Positions 32,226 to 40,987 of a stretch of 64,000 bases of DNA are shown piece after piece. The stretch comes from Brevibacillus fulvus (lineage in GTDB: Bacteria; Bacillota; Bacilli; Brevibacillales; Brevibacillaceae). Below the pieces are notes generated by a model, which was not told the DNA's origin, ran no database searches, and saw only the letters and a list, made by a program, of their open reading frames with translations. How positions within the stretch are numbered: position 1 is the stretch's first letter; every line of letters begins with the position of its first letter. The position numbers and the translations under genes are program-made. The stretch is taken from positions 124,001 through 188,000 of the forward strand of contig NZ_JAFBEB010000007.1 of assembly GCF_016908525.1 (NCBI RefSeq), given 5' to 3'.

Positions 32226-34483
32226 GGCAAGAGGCAAGGAGAGAGGAAGAAATTTTTGTGGGGAATCAGTTGCTGGATAGATATGAAGCGATATTTGGGG
32301 AACTGGCCTGTTTTCTTGCGCGAACTTGGCCGGAAAATTGTCCGGGAATCCTGTTTTTGGCTGACACAGACGGCTGCCTGCTCCATACGCACCCTTTTCC
32401 AACCGAGTCTGCAGAGTCGCCCGGTATCGTCGGGAGATTGCCATCTGATGCGGTCAGTCGGCTGAACGATACCAAGCAGCCTTATTTCCATGAAGACGCC
32501 GCTCTTGTCTATGGTGTGGTTCCCATTGTGGAAAACCAGTTGGCAGTGGGGGCGCTGGGAGTGATGCTGCAACGCGGGCATCTCCGCTTTGATCTGTTCT
32601 CTTATCTCCGCAACGTTATGCCGATGGTGGAACTGGCAAAACAACAGCACATTCGGCGAATCGCCGGCGAAATCGTCACGCGCGCTTCCCAAGCAAAAGG
32701 TTCGAAAAACATCGTCCGCAGTTTGCTCAAACAAGTTGTCCGCATGTCTCACAAAGGGACGGGAGGCGCTGCCAAACTGGATCAGCTCGGCAGGCCAATG
32801 CCAGAAACTATATGCACAAGCGGAGAACAGTCTGATCAACGGCTGCTTGCTGAACTGCTTACCCGGTTTGCCGACGTTGTCCGGGATACAAAGGCAGTAA
32901 ATCAGCAGACCACATTGTTCGTGCCGTTGTGGTATCAGGACAGCCCTTTTTACGCGCTTGTTTTCCATATTCCGCAACAACAAGCGGAGATCGGCAACGA
33001 GTACGATGACTGGGATGCAAGTTTGCTTCAGGAAGTGGCCCAACGGTTTGAAAATATTTTGTATCACGCGATTCAAGCGGACGAAATGCGCAAGGAAACC
33101 CGCAAAAAAGATTTACTCTACCAATTTACCAGGAAAATTCACTCCTCTATCGACGTCCATACCGTATTGGAAGAAAGTATGAACATCTTACGCCAACTCT
33201 ACCCTTCTTTTTCCGTAGAACTTTATTTAACTGTAGAGACAGAGACGACATTGCCGGTGAAACCGCTGTCCATTCAAACTGATGAAGACGAATTCCAGAT
33301 TCGCAACCAAGCCTATTTGGAAGGCAGGTTGGTAGTGAAGCGTCAGCAGCTGGCGCAACTATTTTCCCTGACAGTGGCCGCGCCCCTGCTGGGCAAGCAA
33401 GGAATATACGGCGTCGTGCAACTCGCGGCCAGCCAAGCGGTCAACCTGAGTCGGGAAGAGACTGAATATATTGCCATTTTGGCGGAAAATGCGGGAATCG
33501 CTTTCGAAAACGCCCAGTTGTATCAACAGTCTCGCAAATTGGTGCGAGAGTTGCGGATGATAAATCGGATGGCCCAGCAATTAAATCGCACATTAAATTT
33601 ACCGGCGATTCTCCAATTTGTTCAGCAAATGCTGGAGGAATCTTTTTCGGCCGAATATTGCGCCATCTTATTGCGCGATCCGGACGAGAAAAAAATGATC
33701 GTTCTGTCCTCGACCCAAGCGGAGCATGTCGGACGCAAACTCACCTGGGAAAGCGAACCTTTGGCGGGAATTGTGGAAAAGAGGCAGGCAGTTTTGCACG
33801 CATATCCCCGCGAGGAAACCCGTCTGCCGCTCATCTCTTTTGCTTCCATGATGGGAGTCCCTTTACTCAGGGATGCCGAAGTGTCGGGTGTCTTGTTTGT
33901 CTGTGATTCGCGCACTCATGTTTTCAGTTTTGATGATTACCAGTTGCTCGATTTGATGGGCCAACACGCCAGTTTGGCGATCACCAATGCCTTGCTGCAC
34001 AATGAAATGAAGCGGATGGTCATCACTGACGCTTTGACGGGGTTATTCACACGCCGCTATCTGGACGAGCAGGTTCAGCAACTGCTGAACCGCGATCAAT
34101 CCGGTGCGCTGCTGCTGATCGATATCGATTATTTCAAAATCATCAATGACACGTATGGTCATCAAGTGGGAGATGAGGTGCTGCTGCAGGTGGCCGATCT
34201 GGTCAAAGGAAGCATTCGCCCGGGTGATATTGCCGCACGTTGGGGCGGAGAAGAATTGGCGGTTTATTTGCCCGAAGGCAGTCTCGGGGAAGCGCAGCGA
34301 ATCGCTGAAACGATCCGCAAAGATGTGGAGGCAATGACCAATCCGCAAGTGACGATTTCTTGCGGGTTAGCCGGTTGGAATCGCCATGAAGCGGGCGCTG
34401 CTTTTGAAGTCAACGATCTGTTTTACCAAGCGGACACCGCGTTGTATGCGGCCAAAAACAAAGGGAGAAACCGGATATGCTAA
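32222..34483 (+). CDS. GAF-GGDEF diguanylate cyclase
   Basis: This large cytosolic sensor is predicted to make cyclic di-GMP. The C-terminal GGDEF domain contains DALTGLFTRRYLDEQ, IDIDYFKIINDTYGHQVGDE and the active site RWGGEEL. An RPGD five residues before it matches the product-inhibition I-site. Upstream, two GAF-like regions are recognisable (about residues 295-430 and 455-590), and the first 270 residues look like a further degenerate GAF/helical sensor. There are no membrane helices. ATG 32222 overlaps the previous stop; a GTG at 32258 behind AGAGGAAG is an alternative start that would shorten it by 12 residues. The signal sensed is unknown. Confidence 0.88.
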   Translation: MRQEARREEEIFVGNQLLDRYEAIFGELACFLARTWPENCPGILFLADTDGCLLHTHPFPTESAESPGIVGRLPSDAVSRLNDTKQPYFHEDAALVYGVVPIVENQLAVGALGVMLQRGHLRFDLFSYLRNVMPMVELAKQQHIRRIAGEIVTRASQAKGSKNIVRSLLKQVVRMSHKGTGGAAKLDQLGRPMPETICTSGEQSDQRLLAELLTRFADVVRDTKAVNQQTTLFVPLWYQDSPFYALVFHIPQQQAEIGNEYDDWDASLLQEVAQRFENILYHAIQADEMRKETRKKDLLYQFTRKIHSSIDVHTVLEESMNILRQLYPSFSVELYLTVETETTLPVKPLSIQTDEDEFQIRNQAYLEGRLVVKRQQLAQLFSLTVAAPLLGKQGIYGVVQLAASQAVNLSREETEYIAILAENAGIAFENAQLYQQSRKLVRELRMINRMAQQLNRTLNLPAILQFVQQMLEESFSAEYCAILLRDPDEKKMIVLSSTQAEHVGRKLTWESEPLAGIVEKRQAVLHAYPREETRLPLISFASMMGVPLLRDAEVSGVLFVCDSRTHVFSFDDYQLLDLMGQHASLAITNALLHNEMKRMVITDALTGLFTRRYLDEQVQQLLNRDQSGALLLIDIDYFKIINDTYGHQVGDEVLLQVADLVKGSIRPGDIAARWGGEELAVYLPEGSLGEAQRIAETIRKDVEAMTNPQVTISCGLAGWNRHEAGAAFEVNDLFYQADTALYAAKNKGRNRIC

Positions 34484-34589
34484 GCGTTGGAACCGCAGTT
34501 CGCGCCACTGACGCTTGGCTGTATTTGTTTACGCGGGAATAAGCGCAACATTCCTCGGAAAACATAAGTGGGACGAGGAGGGAGCCCGA

Positions 34590-35489
34590 ATGAAACAGAT
34601 ACAGCGGTTTCGGTCGATTGCCTGGGTCGTTTTACTTGCCATGGCACTGGCAGGTTGTACCCGGGAAGAGCCAACTCAACACGCGCAAAACGCTTACGAA
34701 CAGGTCCGGAAAAATTTCAGCAGCCAGCAGGCGTTTGCTTTTTATGGCCGAACCAAGTTGGTGACAGGACAGACAGCGAATGGCAATGTCGTCAATTTTT
34801 CGGGACAGAAACAAGGGGATGATATATACCTGAATGTAAAATTGTCTGCACCGGAAAGAAAACGGATTGAGACGCTTTCGTTGTTAGCCCGCAGGGAGCA
34901 ATTGTTTGCCCAGGACGGGAATCAAGGAAACTGGGTCCCGGTCAACCAACAGGATGTTGCTTTGCAACAGGAATTTAACAACTGGAATCCGGTGTTTACT
35001 TTCAAGCAAGTGGATCAAATGAAAAAAGAGATCGTTCCGATCGAGGATCGGCGTCCCGATGACGAACTGGAAGCGGTTCGCGTATTGCTGGATTCGGATA
35101 AGTTGAAGACATGGCTGGCGAAGCAATTGAAACAGCAGGCGCGAAGCCAGGCTTTGTCCACCCATGCCCTTGCAGCTCATACGCCCCGGCACAAATGGGC
35201 CTTGAGCTTATCGGATGACGATTGGAAACGCTTCGCCCAGGGAGCCCGGGTGCAAGCCGCAGAAACGAATGGCGATATTGACCAGTTGATTGACCGGATG
35301 GAGCTGGAAGCGGAATGCACCATTTATTACAATCGGGACACCATGTTGCCCTCCAGCACGGTGATGACCATCCGCTCCGCTTACGATTTGCACAATCAAC
35401 GCATTCAGGAGCATACCCAGGTGGAAACGTTCCTGCAAAATTACGGCCGTTATTTCCAAACATCTCCGGCTAACGGTGCAACCAGATAA
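34590..35489 (+). CDS. Predicted lipoprotein of unknown function
   Basis: The 299-residue protein has a lipoprotein signal, MKQIQRFRSIAWVVLLAMAL followed by the lipobox with Cys23 (LAGC), so it should be anchored on the outer face of the membrane. The mature part starts with a Gln/Asn-rich helix, then beta-rich stretches such as AFYGRTKLVTGQTANGNVVNF, and ends with a segment carrying ECTIYYNRDTMLPSSTVMTI. This could be a LolA/LppX-like barrel, but I cannot assign a family. GGAGGG precedes ATG 34590. It follows the GGDEF gene by 106 nt. Confidence 0.7.
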   Translation: MKQIQRFRSIAWVVLLAMALAGCTREEPTQHAQNAYEQVRKNFSSQQAFAFYGRTKLVTGQTANGNVVNFSGQKQGDDIYLNVKLSAPERKRIETLSLLARREQLFAQDGNQGNWVPVNQQDVALQQEFNNWNPVFTFKQVDQMKKEIVPIEDRRPDDELEAVRVLLDSDKLKTWLAKQLKQQARSQALSTHALAAHTPRHKWALSLSDDDWKRFAQGARVQAAETNGDIDQLIDRMELEAECTIYYNRDTMLPSSTVMTIRSAYDLHNQRIQEHTQVETFLQNYGRYFQTSPANGATR

Positions 35490-35615
35490 GCTATAAACTT
35501 GTGCGACCCGCTGCGCTGATCAGGCAAAGGCGGGTTTTTCCCATTGTTTGCGAAAAGACCGGTTTTTTCTCCGAAAATGTGGCAGGATACCGGAAGAGTT
35601 TGTCGAAATCAACAG

Positions 35616-35795
35616 ATGGACGGCTTTTTTTGCCGAAAAGTTTATCCGCTACTTGCCAAAGGGTAACTTTTTGCTGATTTGTTTGTTCCCATTTACGAGC
35701 GTACAGCGCCCCGTTTCCATGAGGGGCATGAATATATCAAGCTGATGGCCTGCGATGCAGGTGTTGAAGTGATTAAAGGGGTTGTCATACCGTGA
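35616..35795 (+). pseudogene. Possible small decayed ORF upstream of the TPM-domain gene
   Basis: A reading frame begins with ATG 35616, meets an in-frame TAA at 35664 and then continues open to a TGA at 35793-35795 that overlaps the GTG start of the next gene (GTGA). The second part encodes a protein-like segment, LFVPIYERTAPRFHEGHEYI and then KLMACDAGVEVIKGVVIP. No family was recognised. The stop overlap looks like translational coupling, so either a small gene starts after 35664 at a non-ATG codon or a gene has decayed. The rest of the 300-nt gap after the lipoprotein gene holds only a weak hairpin. Confidence 0.3.
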
Positions 35796-38185
35796 ACAAA
35801 ACGCTAATACTCCTCAGTCTGGCCGGATTTCTCTGTTTCAGCCAGACCGTCTGGGCCGCACCCTTTCCCGTTAAAACGGCGGATGTGGTTCAGGATGAAA
35901 ATAAATCGTTGAACGAAACCGATGTGAAAGATTTCACGGAGACGCTGAAACAGATTCAAGGCGAATATAAGGTTGTTGTCGTTGACAGTACGGAGCCGGA
36001 AGCGAAAACCGCTGACGAATATGCGCAAAAATTATACGACAACTATAATTTGAGCGATGAAGCCTTAATGATCGTTCTGGATATGAACACACAGGAGTTG
36101 GGGGTTTACGCGGGACCGGCTCTGCAGGAAAAGGGAGCCAGCGCGCAATTGATCGACGAGAAAATCGAGTCATTTTATGAGCCATATCGCGCACAAAAAG
36201 AATATTTAAAAGGAGTCCAGTTATTTATTACGGAATTGAACAATGAATTAGGCAAACAGACGTCCGCCGCCAGTACGCCAGCGGCGAATCCCGAGCAGCA
36301 GCCACAGCAGCCGGAAGCGAGCAGCAACAGTCACTCGCTTTGGTCGATTTTGCCGTGGTGGCTGTATTTGATCGGTCTCGCTTTCATCGTGCTGCTGTTG
36401 GCCGTGATGTATGCGTTTGTTCGCCGGCGCCAGATATTCGCGGAAGTGGATGAGGTAGAGGACTGGAAAGATGAGCTGGTTGAAAAAATCAACCTGCTTC
36501 AGATCGAGAAGTCGCTTCGCCGGGCGCGAGGGGCTACGGAAGAAAAATATATCAAGCTGGCCAATCGCAAAGAAGATTTGCTGCGGGTCAAAATACCTGA
36601 TGTGGAAATGGCTATTCTGGATGCCGAGGAAGCGTGCGACCGTTTTCGGTTTCAACTTGCCGTGGAAATTTTGGACGAAGCGCGCGATCTGCTGACAGAA
36701 GTGGAAGCGGAATTCGCCGAGCTGAAGGATGAGGCGGGCAATGTGGTGCAAGCCAAGAACGAAAACAAAGTGGTCGTGCCCGAGCTGGGGAGATTGTTTG
36801 AAACGGTTGAGCGAAAACTGAGCAATATCCGCTTGGAGTATGGCTTGCCCTTCCACGAGCTGAAGCAGAAGCTGGATGTCGTGGAGAAATATCGCCAGGA
36901 TATCAAGCGGGCATTGGCCGACGGCGATGAGGTCGCGGCTCTGGAAATGACCGAGCAGGCGCAAAGCATACTTGGCCAATTGGGACAAGCAATGGAGCAA
37001 ATTCCCGAATTGGTTGCGCTTGTCCATAAGACGATGCCGGAAAAATTTAAACAGTTGGAACAAGAAGTAACCGAAGTGACCAGCGAAGGCTACGATCTGA
37101 ATGAAACCAGCATTGACAGCGCGCTGTTGCAAGCCAAACAGTTGGTGACGGCTGCCCAGAATGCGCTGGAAGAAGGCGGAATTGAACTGGTCAAGACTCA
37201 TGCAAAAGCGTTTGACGTACAGCTGGAAACCCTGTACGGGATGATGGAGAAACGGATGCTTGTCCAAGGTGAGGTTGCGGCGACCAGTGCGTACGAAACG
37301 GCGGAGTTGGCGTCTGGACAAAATGACGAACCGGAAAAAGACGAGCAAACGGTGCTGACAGCAGACGCAGAACCGCAGGCGGACGCACACTGGGAAAATC
37401 CGCCGCTGGCAGCTCAGCAAAGCGAGACCGAGGATTTGGGCATAATAAAACAAAAAGCGGCGGAGCAAAAGTGGCAGCAACTTTTTGCAGATTATGCCCC
37501 TGAAGCGGCGGAGACGTTACCGATTCCGGAGCAATCAATCCCGGATGCCGCCGCGGATGATCAGCCTTCCCGCTTACAGCCGGAGATTGTCGGACAAGAG
37601 GAGAACGAAGGGGAAGACGAATATGAGCTGGTTATCCCCAAAAAACCGGAAAGTGCTGACCGGGAAACCGATCGGCCAGAAACGGCTTCGTTCCGAATTG
37701 CCACGGAAGATGATGCGTATGATGAATTGGAGCGCATCTCCAGCGCATTGATTCGTATTCGGCAGCAAATCAAACGCAGCTATCTTCCCGGTGTTCCGGA
37801 TCAGTTGAAATTTTTGTTTGAAGAGATCGTGCAAGTATTGGCTTTGATCAAAAAGTCCATGGAACGAGTCACTTTTGATCTGGAAGAGGTCGGCATGCTG
37901 CTGGATGAGGCGGGGGAATTGTTGACAGAAATTGAAACGTTAAGTGAGCAAACGATCGCGGATTGCCAAAGAGCCGAGGGAGCTATCCAATATACCAACC
38001 GGTACCGTCGACAAAATCGGCAAGTAAATGAACTGCTGACCAAGGCGGAGCAAGCATTCCGTCAGTTGCTGTTCAGAGAAGCCTTGCAGTTGGCGGAAGA
38101 AGCGCGGTTGGTCATTGAAGGAGAGCCAGAAGAGCCGGAAAGAGGCTGGATCTTGCGAAAGAAAAAGAAAGGGACAAAATACTGA
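35792..38185 (+). CDS. TPM-domain membrane protein with long EzrA-like coiled-coil cytosolic part
   Basis: This 797-residue protein has a signal sequence (residues 1-22), an extracytoplasmic TPM domain (about 25-155; LSDEALMIVLDMNTQELGVY), a Gln/Pro linker, and one membrane helix (about 188-210). A long cytosolic helical region resembles EzrA: repeated acidic heptads such as VEMAILDAEEACDRFRFQLA and LEMTEQAQSILGQLGQAMEQ, then a disordered acidic stretch and a last helical bundle with LERISSALIRIRQQIKRSYL. TPM domains occur in proteins linked to photosystem repair or phosphatase activity; EzrA regulates FtsZ. The start is GTG 35792 after AAAGGGG. A two-helix membrane protein follows with a 1-nt overlap. 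Confidence 0.8.
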   Translation: MNKTLILLSLAGFLCFSQTVWAAPFPVKTADVVQDENKSLNETDVKDFTETLKQIQGEYKVVVVDSTEPEAKTADEYAQKLYDNYNLSDEALMIVLDMNTQELGVYAGPALQEKGASAQLIDEKIESFYEPYRAQKEYLKGVQLFITELNNELGKQTSAASTPAANPEQQPQQPEASSNSHSLWSILPWWLYLIGLAFIVLLLAVMYAFVRRRQIFAEVDEVEDWKDELVEKINLLQIEKSLRRARGATEEKYIKLANRKEDLLRVKIPDVEMAILDAEEACDRFRFQLAVEILDEARDLLTEVEAEFAELKDEAGNVVQAKNENKVVVPELGRLFETVERKLSNIRLEYGLPFHELKQKLDVVEKYRQDIKRALADGDEVAALEMTEQAQSILGQLGQAMEQIPELVALVHKTMPEKFKQLEQEVTEVTSEGYDLNETSIDSALLQAKQLVTAAQNALEEGGIELVKTHAKAFDVQLETLYGMMEKRMLVQGEVAATSAYETAELASGQNDEPEKDEQTVLTADAEPQADAHWENPPLAAQQSETEDLGIIKQKAAEQKWQQLFADYAPEAAETLPIPEQSIPDAAADDQPSRLQPEIVGQEENEGEDEYELVIPKKPESADRETDRPETASFRIATEDDAYDELERISSALIRIRQQIKRSYLPGVPDQLKFLFEEIVQVLALIKKSMERVTFDLEEVGMLLDEAGELLTEIETLSEQTIADCQRAEGAIQYTNRYRRQNRQVNELLTKAEQAFRQLLFREALQLAEEARLVIEGEPEEPERGWILRKKKKGTKY

Positions 38186-38394
38186 TGGGCCCATTAGGAT
38201 TGCCGCTTTTTCTGATGATCGCCGGTATCGTTCTGATGTGGCAACCGCGGACGAAACGCTGGAAGAAACGGATCAGCGCCTATTTTGCCGGTGACGAACA
38301 GCGCGTAAAACAGCGCGCGAACACGTTCTTTTTACTCGGATTTTGCTTTCTGCTGGCTGGCTTCGCTTATCTGTATCGGGCGGTAACGGGATGA
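38185..38394 (+). CDS. Small two-helix membrane protein, coupled to the TPM-domain gene
   Basis: This 69-residue protein has a first membrane helix PLGLPLFLMIAGIVLMW, a basic middle (RTKRWKKR), and a second helix TFFLLGFCFLLAGFAYLY. Its ATG shares one base with the TGA of the TPM-domain gene (TGATG), which indicates translational coupling and suggests that the two proteins act together at the membrane. No family was recognised. Confidence 0.7.
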   Translation: MGPLGLPLFLMIAGIVLMWQPRTKRWKKRISAYFAGDEQRVKQRANTFFLLGFCFLLAGFAYLYRAVTG

Positions 38395-38584
38395 AGCCGA
38401 AGGCATGAAAAAGAAAAAGGGAGCGAACCTGGGCGGGACGCTCCAAAAGATATAGGGAGTAGAGGTGTGAGAATCAGCCCCCTGCCTATTAGGGGGAATA
38501 GGGGGGCCAATAAACTCTTTCGGGAAAAAGAGCACCTGTTACTAGATTAGCCCACTTTCAACAAAATTATACAACTAGAGATTG
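38395..38584. other. Intergenic stretch without a convincing gene
   Basis: Between the small membrane protein and the terminator there are two hairpin-forming segments, GGAGCG/CGCTCC (about 38420-38445) and CCCCCT/AGGGGG (about 38480-38502), but no ORF with a ribosome site. A minus-strand frame here overlaps the small gene and has no family features. Confidence 0.4.
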
Positions 38585-38608
38585 GCCCCTGTTCGCAGGG
38601 GCTTTTTT
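38585..38608 (+). terminator. Terminator after the TPM-domain operon
   Basis: GCCCCTG/CAGGGGC with a TTCG tetraloop followed by six T residues. Confidence 0.92.
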
Positions 38609-38631
38609 CATGGGGGTGGCAGTGAGAGAGC

Positions 38632-38671
38632 AAAAAAGGTAAGCGGGATGGATGCTCCCGTTTACCTTTTT
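38632..38671. terminator. Terminator after the YtfP-like gene (bidirectional)
   Basis: AAAAAGGTAAGCGGG pairs with CCCGTTTACCTTTTT around an 8-nt loop; T-runs exist on both strands. Confidence 0.85.
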
Positions 38672-38694
38672 GTCGGAAGATCTTGCGCGTTATC

Positions 38695-39981
38695 TCACTG
38701 CACCGCTGATGTCAAGGCGAGCTCGGCGGCATGCTTGCCGGCCACATAGCCGGAGGAGAAAGCGATCGTAATGTTGTATCCGCCTGTATGGGCATGCACG
38801 TCCATCACTTCGCCGGCAAAAAACAACCCTTGTTTGAGCTTGGATTGCATCGTTCGCGGATCAATCTCTTTGACGCTTACGCCGCCGCCGGTGATAAATG
38901 CTTCTTCCAGCGAAAGGGTTCCGGTAATCGTAACGGGAAAAGCTGTGATCATCTGAACAAACTCTCGCCATTGCTGCTTGGCCATATGGCTGTGCGTCGT
39001 CTCTTCGGCGATGTGGCACAATTGCAGAAGGACAGGAATCAATCGTTCCGGGAGAAACCCTTTCAGTACATTTTTTACCGCTTTTTTAGGGGAACTCTCA
39101 AGCAGATTCCAGCTTTCCTGAAAAAGTTCATCGATACTTTGCTCCGGCATCAGGTTGATCTTCAAGGTCAGCGGTGTCTCCCCGAATTTTCGCTTCGCCA
39201 CGGAAACATAATGGCCCATGCGCAAAGCGGCGGGACCGGACAGCCCAAAATGCGTAAAGATCATATCGCCGCGCTGGGTACTCAGCTTTTTGCCATTGGG
39301 AGCGAACAGGTTCAACTCCACATCCCGCAGCGATAGTCCTTGCAAGCTTTTTTCCTGAATAAAGCGGTCATTGGCCAACAACGGGACTTCTGTCGGATAC
39401 AGTTCCGTGATCGTATGGCCCGCCTCTTTGGCCCACCCGTAGCCGTCGCCGGTCGAACCTGTCTGGGGAACCGACTTGCCGCCGACAGCGATCACAACCG
39501 AGCGTGCCGCTAATGTTTCGCCACTTTTTAACAACACTCCGCGCACCTGATCGCCGTCATACATGACACGCTCGACCGGACTGTTGAGCCGAATCTCCAC
39601 CCCTTGCTTCTTGATTTGCTCAATCAACGTATTGGCCACCGTCACCGCTTTATCCGTAACCGGGAACATGCGGCCGTGATCCTCTTCTTTCAGTGCCACG
39701 CCCAATCGTTCAAAAAAATCGATAATCGACTGGTTGCTGAATTGAGCAAAGGCACTGTACATAAAACGGCCGTTTCCGGGCATTTGTTTGATTAATTCAT
39801 CCAGTTCCTTGGCGTTGGTCACATTGCAGCGCCCGCCGCCGGAGATAATCAGTTTGCGTCCCAGTTTGCCGCCTTTCTCCAGCAAACAGACACGCGCTCC
39901 GTTTACGGAGGCTGAGTGGGCCGCCATCAAGCCGGCCGGGCCTCCGCCAATGACTATACAATCGTATTCCAAATGCTTCAT
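38695..39981 (-). CDS. ytfP: NAD(P)/FAD-dependent oxidoreductase, YtfP/HI0933 family
   Basis: This 428-residue flavoprotein of the HI0933-like family has no confirmed reaction. The FAD dinucleotide loop is CIVIGGGPAGLMAAHSA. The family-specific motif GGKLGRKLIISGGGRCNVTN follows, then VIAVGGKSVPQTGSTGDGYGWA and the C-terminal GLFFAGEVMDVHAHTGGYNI flavin-contact motif with FSSGYVAG. It is full length compared with Bacillus YtfP (about 420). The GNAT gene lies 40 nt upstream on the same strand and may be in the same transcript. Confidence 0.93.
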   Translation of the reverse strand: MKHLEYDCIVIGGGPAGLMAAHSASVNGARVCLLEKGGKLGRKLIISGGGRCNVTNAKELDELIKQMPGNGRFMYSAFAQFSNQSIIDFFERLGVALKEEDHGRMFPVTDKAVTVANTLIEQIKKQGVEIRLNSPVERVMYDGDQVRGVLLKSGETLAARSVVIAVGGKSVPQTGSTGDGYGWAKEAGHTITELYPTEVPLLANDRFIQEKSLQGLSLRDVELNLFAPNGKKLSTQRGDMIFTHFGLSGPAALRMGHYVSVAKRKFGETPLTLKINLMPEQSIDELFQESWNLLESSPKKAVKNVLKGFLPERLIPVLLQLCHIAEETTHSHMAKQQWREFVQMITAFPVTITGTLSLEEAFITGGGVSVKEIDPRTMQSKLKQGLFFAGEVMDVHAHTGGYNITIAFSSGYVAGKHAAELALTSAVQ

Positions 39982-40021
39982 TTTTCCTCTTCCTTATTTC
40001 AGAATCAGCAGGATGTTGCTA

Positions 40022-40852
40022 TCAGGCGAGAAGCTGATCAAGCGGTTGCCGTTCCAGCAAGTAAAACACGACCGGTTCAACGGGATGCCGGCCAACTTCT
40101 GTTACGCAATATCCTTTATCAAAATAGTATGGGAATAATGCCCCGGTTGCCTGGCGCCAAGCAGCCGCCAGAGCGAAGTCCGTCCGCTTGATCGCTTGAA
40201 AGTGGGCGGGAACCGCAAGCAGCAAGCGATTGTCCGCCAAAGTGCGGTCACTGTCAGCAGGTACTGGCAAACCTTGACCGTTTACTTGATAAGGCAAGAT
40301 CTGCGGGATTGTTTCCCACGGAATCGGTTCCTGTCCGGTTTGCTGATAACGCTCAACCCGATTGCTGTCAATAAACCACTCGACCAGAAAGCGATCGGTG
40401 GGCAGGCCCCGGTTCATCTCGTCATTCAGTTCGCCATAGCAATTGGGCAAATAGGAACGGACGATTCCGCCCAATTTATGGATGTTCAAGTAGCCATTGA
40501 CCGTCTCCAGAGGATCAAACGTCCAGGTAATCTTAGCATGTCCCAATTTGCGTGATTCCTCTCGCTGCAGCCATTTCATGGCGACGCCCAGTCCTTGTTT
40601 GCGGTATTCCGGCAAAAATCCGAGCATGTGGGAACAAAGATGCGGCTGTCCGTCGGTAAACCCCGGAAAGCTGTAAAGGAAGCCGATCATTTTTTCGCCG
40701 TCGTAGGCGCCGAGAAACAGTCCGCCAAATTTGGCCACCGTCAAGGTCATGTGCAAGGGGATGACCGAATCATCGCTCCAAATCTTGCGCTCCAATTCTT
40801 CCATTTCATCAAGTTCCTGCTTGCTCGTCAATTTTTTCAGCAATATCGCCAT
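40022..40852 (-). CDS. GNAT-family N-acetyltransferase, COG3375-like
   Basis: The first 150 residues of this 276-residue protein form a GNAT fold: GGLFLGAYDGEKMIGFLYSFPG, then the acetyl-CoA loop LPEYRKQGLGVAMKWLQREE and ITWTFDPLETVNGYLNIHKLG. The C-terminal 120 residues are a separate domain with DRFLVEWFIDSNRVERY that is conserved in COG3375 proteins. The substrate is unknown. The start ATG follows GAGGTGAGC. It is divergent from the M42 peptidase gene and upstream of the ytfP-like gene. Confidence 0.85.
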   Translation of the reverse strand: MAILLKKLTSKQELDEMEELERKIWSDDSVIPLHMTLTVAKFGGLFLGAYDGEKMIGFLYSFPGFTDGQPHLCSHMLGFLPEYRKQGLGVAMKWLQREESRKLGHAKITWTFDPLETVNGYLNIHKLGGIVRSYLPNCYGELNDEMNRGLPTDRFLVEWFIDSNRVERYQQTGQEPIPWETIPQILPYQVNGQGLPVPADSDRTLADNRLLLAVPAHFQAIKRTDFALAAAWRQATGALFPYYFDKGYCVTEVGRHPVEPVVFYLLERQPLDQLLA

Positions 40853-40987
40853 CGGAAGCTCACCTCGATCTGTTGGTTATTCATCGCTTCTTGTATTGTA
40901 ACAGGCAGTCCCTTCCTGTGAAACAAGTTGCATTCAACAAATGGGTGAACGATAATAAAAGTATTGAACCTGCGAGGAGGACTGAAT

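Noticed and set aside
36248-37480. Minus-strand open frame of 410 codons
   Set aside because: It is antisense to the TPM/coiled-coil gene; the Phe/Leu/Gln-rich translation is a reflection of Glu/Lys-rich codons.
38332-38535. Minus-strand 67-codon frame
   Set aside because: It overlaps the translationally coupled small membrane protein and has no supporting signals.
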